From contig DCBP01000067.1 of assembly GCA_002314055.1 (NCBI GenBank), positions 1-26,062 on the forward strand: a stretch of 26,062 bases of DNA, read 5' to 3'. Origin of the DNA: Prevotella sp. UBA1104. Lineage in GTDB: Bacteria > Bacteroidota > Bacteroidia > Bacteroidales > Bacteroidaceae. This document shows, piece by piece, positions 20,053 through 26,062 of this stretch. The notes beneath the pieces are model-generated. The model saw nothing but the letters and a program-made list of their open reading frames with translations, made no database searches and was not told the DNA's origin. Every line of letters begins with the position of its first letter. Position 1 is the first letter of the stretch. The position numbers were made by a program, and so were the translations under genes.

Positions 20053-22115
20053 CATACCGAGCTGCCCGGCTTCACTTCGCGGTCGATGCGTGTAACGCTC
20101 AAGCTGCCGTCGAAGTTCTCTGCACTGAGAATCATACCCTGGCTCTCAATGCCCATCAGCTTGCGCGGAGCGAAGTTGGCGATAAAGCAAACCTGCTTGC
20201 CGACTAGCTCCTCCGGCTTGTAGAATTTGGCGATACCGCTCACGATGGTGCGGTCTGTGCCGGAGCCGTCGTCGATAGTAAACTTCAGAAGCTTGTTAGC
20301 CTTCTTCACCTTCTCGCAGTTCTTTATAGTGCCCACGCGGATGTCGAGTTTCTCAAAATCCTCAAAGCTAACCGTAGGCTTGATGTCCTTAGGTTTGTAT
20401 GCGGCGGCAGCATTCTGCTTCTTAATCTCCTCCAGTTTGTCGAGCTGATGCTGAATCACGTCGTCCTCAATTTTCTCGAAGAGCAGTTCCGGTTCAGCAA
20501 GCTGATGACCCGGCTTGAGCAAGTCGGTAGCGCCCAGCTGTTCCCATTCAAAGCTGTCGATGTTGAGCATCTTGCGCAGCTTAGCACTGCTGAACGGCAA
20601 GAACGGTTCGAAGGCGATGGCAAGGTTAGCCACGAGCTGCAGCGAGATATACAAGATAGTCTCCACACGCTTCGGATCAGTCTTCCAAACCTTCCATGGC
20701 TCGCAGTCAGCGATATATTTGTTGCCGATACGTGCAAGGTTCATAGCCTCCTTCTGAGCGTCGCGGAACTTAAACACGTTGAGCAGCTGCTCCACCTTAG
20801 CCTTGACGTCTTTAAACTCCTCAAGCGTCTGACGGTCGTAGTCAGAGAGTTCACCACATTCAGGCACCACACCGTTCCAGTATTTCTTTGTCAACTGCAA
20901 TGCACGGTTCACGAAGTTGCCGTAAACGCCCACCAGTTCGCTGTTGTTGCGCTCCTGGAAGTCCTTCCATGTAAAGTTGTTGTCCTTAGTTTCCGGAGCA
21001 TTAGCCGTCAATACATAGCGCAGTACATCCTGTTTTCCAGGGAAGTCCACGAGATATTCGTGCAGCCAGATAGCCCAGTTGCGTGAAGTGGAAATCTTGT
21101 CGTTCTCAAGGTTGAGGAACTCGTTAGCCGGCACATTGTCAGGCAGGATATAGTCGCCGTGCGCCTTCAGCATCGTAGGGAACACGATGCAGTGGAACAC
21201 GATGTTGTCCTTACCGATAAAGTGGATAAGACGCGACGACGGGTCTTGCCACCACTTCTGCCACGTGCCCCATTTCTCAGGCTGCGCCTCGCAAAGCTCC
21301 TTAGTGTTAGAGATGTATCCGATAGGAGCATCAAACCATACGTAGAGCACCTTCCCCTCGGCACCCTCAACCGGAACCGGGATACCCCAGTCGAGGTCGC
21401 GCGTCATTGCACGCGGCTGCAGATCCATGTCGAGCCATGACTTGCACTGTCCGTATACATTCGGACGCCATTCCTTATGCTCCTCTAAGATCCACTTCTT
21501 CAGCCAGTCCTGCCATTTGTTAAGCGGCAGATACCAGTTCTTTGTGGCCTTCTTTATGAGTCCGTGTCCCGGGTTGTTCTTGTTCGTAGGGTTGATAAGC
21601 TCATCTGGCGAGAGCGTAGCGCCACACTTCTCACACTGGTCGCCGTAAGCCCCTTCGGCTCCGCATCGCGGACAGGTGCCCACGATATTGCGGTCGGTAA
21701 GGAACTCCCCCGTAACCTCATCGCAGAACTGCTCCTCGGTCTTCTCTATCAGCTCGCCCTTGTCATAGAGCGTGCGGAAGAAGTCGGAAGCGAACTTGTG
21801 GTGAATCTTCGAAGTAGTGCGGCTGTAGATATCAAAAGAAATACCGAACTCCTCAAAGGATTTCTTGATCAAGTTATGGTAGCGGTCAACCACCTCCTGT
21901 ACGGTGATACCCTCCTTGCGTGCACGGATAGTAACGGGCACGCCGTGCTCGTCGCTACCGCCAATAAACATCACCTCCTGTTTCTTCAGTCTCAAGTAGC
22001 GCACGTAGATATCGGCAGGCACATAGACACCGGCAAGGTGCCCGATGTGCACACCACCGTTGGCATACGGCAAGGCAGCCGTAACTGTGGTACGCTTGAA
22101 ATGCTTTTCTTCCAT
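20049..22115 (-). CDS. metG: Methionyl-tRNA synthetase
   Basis: MetG charges tRNA-Met with methionine. The 688-residue protein has the HIGH motif in PYANGGVHIGH (residues 23-26). A zinc knuckle follows (CPRCG and CEKCG; Cys148, 151, 161, 164). The second signature reads KISTS near residue 340 in place of KMSKS, a variant I recall from Bacteroidetes. An anticodon-binding helical domain comes next. A C-terminal tRNA-binding (Trbp111/EMAP-like) domain spans about 585-688 (FEKLDIRVGTIKNCEKVKKA, APRKLMGIESQGMIL). It is complete. The stop codon lies inside a tcctaatt repeat tract. The gene diverges from prmC, and a -7 box lies about 50 bp before the start. Confidence 0.98.
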   Translation of the reverse strand: MEEKHFKRTTVTAALPYANGGVHIGHLAGVYVPADIYVRYLRLKKQEVMFIGGSDEHGVPVTIRARKEGITVQEVVDRYHNLIKKSFEEFGISFDIYSRTTSKIHHKFASDFFRTLYDKGELIEKTEEQFCDEVTGEFLTDRNIVGTCPRCGAEGAYGDQCEKCGATLSPDELINPTNKNNPGHGLIKKATKNWYLPLNKWQDWLKKWILEEHKEWRPNVYGQCKSWLDMDLQPRAMTRDLDWGIPVPVEGAEGKVLYVWFDAPIGYISNTKELCEAQPEKWGTWQKWWQDPSSRLIHFIGKDNIVFHCIVFPTMLKAHGDYILPDNVPANEFLNLENDKISTSRNWAIWLHEYLVDFPGKQDVLRYVLTANAPETKDNNFTWKDFQERNNSELVGVYGNFVNRALQLTKKYWNGVVPECGELSDYDRQTLEEFKDVKAKVEQLLNVFKFRDAQKEAMNLARIGNKYIADCEPWKVWKTDPKRVETILYISLQLVANLAIAFEPFLPFSSAKLRKMLNIDSFEWEQLGATDLLKPGHQLAEPELLFEKIEDDVIQHQLDKLEEIKKQNAAAAYKPKDIKPTVSFEDFEKLDIRVGTIKNCEKVKKANKLLKFTIDDGSGTDRTIVSGIAKFYKPEELVGKQVCFIANFAPRKLMGIESQGMILSAENFDGSLSVTRIDREVKPGSSVC

Positions 22116-22165
22116 ATATATAGTTGTATTTTATATTTTAAAATGTATAAAACTCTATTCAACTG

Positions 22166-22173
22166 CAAAGTTA
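22166..22173 (-). promoter_or_regulatory. -7 promoter box for metG
   Basis: On the minus strand the sequence is TAACTTTG, matching TAnnTTTG. It predicts a leader of about 40-45 nt. No clear -33 TTTG is present. Confidence 0.55.
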
Positions 22174-22214
22174 ATATTTTTTTCGCATTCATTATAAAAA
22201 TATCGGCGATTATG

Positions 22215-22246
22215 TTTGTAAGTCATTATACAATAAGATAAATTTG
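22215..22246 (+). promoter_or_regulatory. -33/-7 promoter for prmC
   Basis: TTTG at 22215-22218 and TAAATTTG at 22239-22246 are separated by 20 bp, fitting both Bacteroidetes promoter boxes and their spacing. The leader would be about 20 nt. This is the best promoter match in the window. Confidence 0.75.
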
Positions 22247-22271
22247 CAAAACAAAATCATTTCACTACCAG

Positions 22272-23132
22272 ATGACTTATAATGAAATATGCCACCGGCT
22301 TGCCGGCGTTTACGACGAGCGCGAGGCAAAGGCAATGTCGCGGGCGCTCATAGAAGACATGTTCGGATTTACTCTTGCCGACATACTTTGCGGAGAACTC
22401 GACCGCCTTACGGCAGCCGACAACCAGCGGCTTTCCGATGCCGTGGAGAGACTGGAAGAGATGGAACCGCTGCAGTATGTTACGGGCAAGGCTCCGTTTG
22501 CCGGCAGAACATTCCATGTAGAACCGGGAGTTCTCATCCCCCGTCCTGAAACGGAACAGCTATGCTCCCTCGTTGCCGGCGACATCAATACCCCGGCAAA
22601 CAGTGGAACGGCGGCAGACAGCGGTGCCGACATCCTCGACATCGGAACCGGCAGCGGCTGTATTGCCATTACCCTCGCCCTCGACACCCGACTGTCGAGA
22701 GTAACGGCATGGGACATATCGAGCGACGCCCTTGCCATCGCCAAAGGAAATGCCGCAAGGCTCGGTGCAAAGGTTGACTTTAAGCTTCAGGATGCGCTCA
22801 CTCCACCGGCAGACGTGGAGCTGTGGGATGCCATAGTGAGCAATCCGCCTTACATCTGCGACAGCGAGCGAAACGACATGTCGGAGAATGTGCTTGCCCA
22901 TGAACCTCATCAGGCTCTCTTCGTGCCAGACAGCGACCCTCTTCTTTTCTACCGCAGCATTGCCCTATACGGAAAGAAGGCTCTAAAGCATGGCGGCAAA
23001 CTTTATTTCGAGATAAACGAACGCTATGCCCGGGAAACTGAAGATATGCTCCGCGAAATGGGATACGACGAGGTGCATACTGAAAAAGATATTTTCGGAA
23101 AAGACAGGAATACTGTGGCAAGAAGAATTTAA
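22272..23132 (+). CDS. prmC: Peptide chain release factor glutamine methyltransferase
   Basis: PrmC methylates the glutamine of the GGQ motif in release factors RF1 and RF2, improving translation termination. The 286-residue length is normal. An N-terminal helical domain (about 1-75) is followed by TGKAPFAGRTFHVEPGVLIPRPETE. The SAM-binding motif is ILDIGTGSGCIAITLA (about 121-136). The catalytic NPPY is at 191-194 (SNPPYICDSE). The start follows a clear promoter, without a Shine-Dalgarno site, as is usual for the phylum. recX follows after 95 bp and may be co-transcribed. Confidence 0.97.
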   Translation: MTYNEICHRLAGVYDEREAKAMSRALIEDMFGFTLADILCGELDRLTAADNQRLSDAVERLEEMEPLQYVTGKAPFAGRTFHVEPGVLIPRPETEQLCSLVAGDINTPANSGTAADSGADILDIGTGSGCIAITLALDTRLSRVTAWDISSDALAIAKGNAARLGAKVDFKLQDALTPPADVELWDAIVSNPPYICDSERNDMSENVLAHEPHQALFVPDSDPLLFYRSIALYGKKALKHGGKLYFEINERYARETEDMLREMGYDEVHTEKDIFGKDRNTVARRI

Positions 23133-23144
23133 ATTTTAATAGCT

Positions 23145-23223
23145 GGGAGTTATCCCATAACTCTCATAACTCCCATAACTCCCAGTACTCCCAGAACTCC
23201 CAGAACTCTTAGACCTCCCAGAA
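23145..23223. repeat. 9-bp tandem repeat array (AGAACTCCC type)
   Basis: Seven in-phase units run from 23157 to 23219: ataactctc, ataactccc twice, agtactccc, agaactccc, agaactctt, agacctccc. The array runs straight into the A-rich stretch before the recX start codon. An inverted copy of the first unit type, gggagttat (23145-23153), sits upstream and can pair with ataactccc at 23166-23174 or 23175-23183. Confidence 0.92.
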
Positions 23224-23227
23224 AAAA

Positions 23228-23728
23228 ATGCAGAAAAAAGAAATAACAGAACAAGAAGCGCAGCGAAAGCTTGAAGCGCTATGCTCAAGAGCAGAACACT
23301 GCTCCTTTGAGATGATTACAAAGATGGAACGATGGGGTATCGGCGAAGATGCCCGGCAACGCATCGTTGCAGCCCTCGTAAAAGGCAGATACATCGACGA
23401 CGAACGCTATGCCCGCGCTTTTGCCAACGACAAGATACGTTACAACAAATGGGGAAAGCGAAAAGTAGACCAGGCTCTCTACATGAAACATATCAGTGAA
23501 GACGTGCGCCACCGCGTTCTCGATGATTTCGACGATTCGGAACTAAAGGAGTCGCTCCGCCCGCTGCTCCTCGCCAAAATGAAGTCGACTAAGGCAAAGA
23601 GCGACTACGAGCTTTCATGCAAGCTGATACGCTTTGCCTTGGGAAGAGGATTCGGCATCGAGGAAACAAGAGAATGCCTTGAAGACATCATCAAGAACCC
23701 CGATGCCGAAGATGATTACGAATTTTAA
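23228..23728 (+). CDS. recX: Regulatory protein RecX
   Basis: RecX binds the RecA filament and limits its activity. The 166-residue protein shows the typical three-helix repeats. WGIGEDARQRIVAALVKGRYIDDERYARAF (about 36-65) contains the signature YIDDERYA. KWGKRKVDQALYMKHIS follows, and the C-terminal repeat ends RGFGIEETRECLED. The start is chosen by the family fit and by the A-rich stretch before it. A 9-bp repeat array forms its immediate upstream sequence. Its stop interlocks with the stop of the convergent DUF4248 gene. Confidence 0.93.
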   Translation: MQKKEITEQEAQRKLEALCSRAEHCSFEMITKMERWGIGEDARQRIVAALVKGRYIDDERYARAFANDKIRYNKWGKRKVDQALYMKHISEDVRHRVLDDFDDSELKESLRPLLLAKMKSTKAKSDYELSCKLIRFALGRGFGIEETRECLEDIIKNPDAEDDYEF

Positions 23729-23958
23729 GGTTCACCAAGAATGCCAACGATAAATCTCACCTCTTCAGGAGTGAAGAAGCGCGTCCTCGACGGTTTGCCG
23801 TTCTTTATAAAGCGTCGCGACAGCTCCGGCGAAAGCCGTATCCATCGCATCAGCTTGTAGTAAGCCGCCTGCGCCGTAATGTTAGGACTGTACATCTGAG
23901 CCAATTCCGTGCGTCCGTAAGCACGAACCTTAAAAAAATCACAATTCTTGTCTTTCAT
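23725..23958 (-). CDS. DUF4248 family small protein
   Basis: A 77-residue protein that I place in DUF4248 from its pattern. The N-terminal half has KVRAYGRTELAQMYSPNITAQAAYY, then RWIRLSPELSRRF; the C-terminal half has TRFFTPEEVRFIVGILGEP. The family is common in Bacteroides and Prevotella, has no known function, and looks like a small helical, possibly DNA-binding fold (an inference from size and basic residues). It has a good promoter. Its stop codon shares TTAA with the recX stop, so the two genes overlap by 4 bp head-on. Confidence 0.88.
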   Translation of the reverse strand: MKDKNCDFFKVRAYGRTELAQMYSPNITAQAAYYKLMRWIRLSPELSRRFIKNGKPSRTRFFTPEEVRFIVGILGEP

Positions 23959-23983
23959 GATAATTAAATTTTTAAAAACGATG

Positions 23984-24015
23984 CAAAGTTAAGTCAAATC
24001 CCACAACTTTGCAAT
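23984..24015 (-). promoter_or_regulatory. -33/-7 promoter for the DUF4248 gene
   Basis: On the minus strand, ATTG (24012-24015) and TAACTTTG (23984-23991) are spaced by 20 bp, fitting the Bacteroidetes pattern apart from one base in the -33 box. The leader would be about 20 nt. Confidence 0.6.
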
Positions 24016-24306
24016 AGCCATAAGCCACATTTATAATAATATCATTCATATTAACTGTTCGCCCCTTCCTTTAAGAAATGAAGATTCAAAAATGAACAAA
24101 TGCAGCACATTGCTACATTAAAAACGCCTCAAAGCAAAGGAAAAAAAGAAAGGAAAAAGAGAAAACAGCAAAAATATCAGTCAAAAATAAGATATTCATT
24201 TAAAAATTCATACATTTGCATGGCTGTTCACACGAAAACCACCTTCACGGTGAATACGACAGGAACAAGCCTTAACCCTAAATATTAAAAACAAAAACAT
24301 ATCATT
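24016..24306 (+). promoter_or_regulatory. Gap with -7 box for the CoA-transferase gene
   Basis: The 348-bp gap between the DUF4248 and CoA-transferase genes is A-rich, with a purine-heavy stretch at about 24130-24180. A -7 box TACATTTG lies at 24211-24218 and predicts a leader of about 80 nt. The leader can form a small cacc/ggtg hairpin near 24242-24254. A 62-residue open frame through the A-rich stretch looks like chance. Confidence 0.5.
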
Positions 24307-25797
24307 ATGGCTTACACACGCATGACAGCGGCAGAAGCAGCCGCTCTTATCAAGAATGGTGACACTTTGGGACTCAGCGGTTTCACACCTGCCGGTACGG
24401 CAAAGGCAGTAACCCGTGAACTGGCGAAAATCGCCACAGCAGAACACGATGCCGGAAGAGAATTCCAGGTAAGCATCTTTACCGGAGCATCTACCGGACA
24501 AAGCACCGACGGAGTGCTCGCCGAAGCCCACGCCATAAAATACCGCGCACCTTATACCACCAACCCTTCGTTCCGCAAAAGCGTAAACCTGGGAGAGATA
24601 GCATACAACGACATCCATCTGAGCCACATGGCACAGGAACTGCGCTATGGCTTCTATGGCGACATCGACTGGGCTATCCTTGAGGTTTGCGACATAGAGG
24701 AGAACGGGGATACCTGCAAGGCTTATCTTACCGCTGCCGGCGGCATCAGTCCTACGGTGGCACGTCTTGCAAAACATGTAATCCTTGAGCTCAATGCCTT
24801 CCATAGCAAAGACGCAAAATTCATACAGGACGTATACGAACCTCTCGATCCGCCAATGCGCCAGCCTATACCTATCGTAAACGTCGGCGACCGCATCGGC
24901 AAACCTTACGTGGAAATCGATGCCAAGAAGATTGTAGGTGTCGTAGAGTGCGACTTGCCCGACGAGGCCCGCGCCTTTAAGGACAGCGACCCTATTACCG
25001 ACCAGATAGGCCACAACGTGGCTGAATTCCTCATAGGCGACATGAAGCGCGGTATCATCCCTTCATCGTTCCTGCCGCTACAGAGCGGTGTGGGCAGTAC
25101 GGCGAATGCCATCCTCGGAGCACTGGGCAAGGAAAAGAGCGTGCCCGACTTCAACGTATATACCGAGGTGATGCAAGACAGCGTTGTGGCTATGATGCTC
25201 GAAGGCAGAGTGAAAGACGCATCGGCTTGCTCGCTGACAGTTTCAAACGAGTGCTTGAAGCAGGTATACGACAATATGAACTATTTCAAAGACCATATTA
25301 CTCTGCGTCAGAGCGAAATCTCCAACTCTCCAGAAGTGATACGCCGACTGGGCGTAATAGCCATCAACACGGCTATCGAGGTAGACATCTACGGCAATGC
25401 CAACTCTACGCATATCAGCGGTACGAAGATGATGAACGGTATCGGCGGAAGCGGCGACTTCGAGCGCAACGCATATATCAGTATCTTCACCTGTCCGTCT
25501 ACGGCTAAGGGCGGCCTCATCAGCAGCATCGTACCTATGGTGAGCCATCAGGACCACTCGGAACACGACGTGAACGTTATCGTAACGGAACAGGGCGTTG
25601 CCGACTTGCGAGGAAAGAGTCCTATCGAACGAGCACATCTCATCATCGAAAACTGTGCTCACCCTGACTACCGTCCTATCCTCCGCGCTTATCTGGAGCA
25701 TGCCAAGATGGGACAGACTCGCCATAACCTCAGCAAGGCCTTCGCCATGCACATCGCACTGGCGGAGAAGGGCGACATGCATCTGACGGAGATGTAA
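24307..25797 (+). CDS. Acetyl-CoA hydrolase/transferase family CoA-transferase
   Basis: A 496-residue class I CoA-transferase of the acetyl-CoA hydrolase/transferase family (related to succinyl-CoA:acetate CoA-transferases such as AarC and Cat1). It probably moves CoA between succinate and acetate or propionate in fermentation. Visible motifs are GVGSTANAILGAL (about 261-273) and YTEVMQDSV, with the likely catalytic Glu287. Others are NANSTHISGTKMMNGIGGSGDF and VIVTEQGVADLRGKSP in the C-terminal half. Both CoA-transferase halves are complete. Exact acyl substrates cannot be read from sequence. The gene stands alone, with its own -7 box, and the gap after it is filled with repeats. Confidence 0.92.
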   Translation: MAYTRMTAAEAAALIKNGDTLGLSGFTPAGTAKAVTRELAKIATAEHDAGREFQVSIFTGASTGQSTDGVLAEAHAIKYRAPYTTNPSFRKSVNLGEIAYNDIHLSHMAQELRYGFYGDIDWAILEVCDIEENGDTCKAYLTAAGGISPTVARLAKHVILELNAFHSKDAKFIQDVYEPLDPPMRQPIPIVNVGDRIGKPYVEIDAKKIVGVVECDLPDEARAFKDSDPITDQIGHNVAEFLIGDMKRGIIPSSFLPLQSGVGSTANAILGALGKEKSVPDFNVYTEVMQDSVVAMMLEGRVKDASACSLTVSNECLKQVYDNMNYFKDHITLRQSEISNSPEVIRRLGVIAINTAIEVDIYGNANSTHISGTKMMNGIGGSGDFERNAYISIFTCPSTAKGGLISSIVPMVSHQDHSEHDVNVIVTEQGVADLRGKSPIERAHLIIENCAHPDYRPILRAYLEHAKMGQTRHNLSKAFAMHIALAEKGDMHLTEM

Positions 25798-25844
25798 GCC
25801 TCTCAACAAAACTACAGCCTCTCAACAACAGCCTCTCAACTACA
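25798..25844. repeat. 14-19 bp tandem repeat after the CoA-transferase gene
   Basis: Three units starting gcctctcaac follow the stop codon directly: 25798-25816 (19 bp), 25817-25830 and 25831-25844 (14 bp each). The last runs into the GC-rich palindrome. Confidence 0.85.
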
Positions 25845-25898
25845 GCCCCTCCCCCGCGCCGCCATTAGGCGGCTTCCCCCTCCCCTGGGGGAGGGGAG
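25845..25898. repeat. GC-rich palindrome D, single arm
   Basis: It contains gcccctcccccgcg, a gccgcc/ggcggc hairpin and ctcccctgggggagggg. The outer cccctccccc matches the arms of elements A and B. I see no second arm before the window end, so it may be a single or decayed copy. It could act as the terminator region of the CoA-transferase gene. Confidence 0.65.
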
Positions 25899-25916
25899 TA
25901 GATAGCCTTGTATATA

Positions 25917-25970
25917 AAAAAGGATATATTGGGAAGGATATATTAAAAAGGATATATTAAAAAGAGGTTC
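25917..25970. repeat. 14-bp tandem repeat
   Basis: Three units of aaaaaggatatatt (25917-25930, 25931-25944 with ggg at its start, 25945-25958), then a partial fourth. The stretch from the CoA-transferase stop to the window end has no gene that I can support. It ends with a cagatt-type periodic tract near 26001-26024. Confidence 0.85.
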
Positions 25971-26062
25971 TTCCGGAAAATGGAGTGATATTATTTTCCC
26001 GCAGATTACACAGATATCACGGATTTTCCATGCGGACAGTAAGACAATATCAAAAAGATGTA

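Noticed and set aside
24100..24288. 62-residue open frame in the gap before the CoA-transferase gene
   Set aside because: It is a Lys/Gln-rich translation of an A-rich stretch, without a start signal, and crosses the likely promoter.
24208..25014. 268-residue open frame opposite the CoA-transferase gene
   Set aside because: It is fully antisense to a well-supported enzyme, has no recognisable domain, and lacks a promoter. It is a by-product of codon use on the other strand.

Overview
The window looks like a chromosomal segment of a Bacteroidetes bacterium, most likely Prevotella or a close relative. Three things point there. Gene starts are A-rich and almost never carry a Shine-Dalgarno sequence. 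Several genes are preceded by the Bacteroidetes -7 promoter box TAnnTTTG. The gene families are typical of the group: long-form IspG, GH3-like protein, DUF3108, DUF4248, TSCPD protein, and a small 'MKK.YI.P...LMAGS' protein. I see no rRNA, tRNA, CRISPR array, phage or transposase gene. These calls come from reading motifs; no database search was possible.

Positions 1-10565 hold a run of minus-strand genes. Read in the direction of transcription they are aroQ, an O-methyltransferase, rpoN, a PAP2-like membrane protein, purE, ispG, a GH3-family protein, a large Ig-like lipoprotein and a DUF3108 protein. rpoN has its own promoter box almost touching the start codon, and rpoN and the PAP2-like gene share an ATGA stop/start overlap. 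xerD (10731-11660, plus) diverges from aroQ.

Positions 11661-17701 form a surface-protein unit. A long leader with strong hairpins precedes a 1708-residue secreted protein of unknown function. It is followed by a 25-bp repeat, a 74-residue peptide gene of an uncharacterised Bacteroidetes-type family, and a very strong intrinsic terminator.

Positions 17702-22115 hold the minus-strand genes for a TSCPD protein, RibD, a 36-residue protein absent from usual gene-size cut-offs, and MetG. GC-rich paired hairpins (REPIN-like) separate them. The 36-residue gene has the only strong Shine-Dalgarno sequence in the window and ends in a terminator just upstream of ribD. Positions 22272-23728 hold prmC and recX (plus). 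recX converges on a DUF4248 gene whose stop codon interlocks with it. A CoA-transferase gene (24307-25797) follows, probably used in acetate/succinate fermentation, then a repeat-filled gap to the window end.

The coding part is mostly ordinary housekeeping. The unusual signal is between genes. Nearly every gap carries its own short tandem repeat, four of them with a 9-bp period and a related unit, and two copies of a GC-rich palindromic element sit on either side of ribD and the 36-residue gene.
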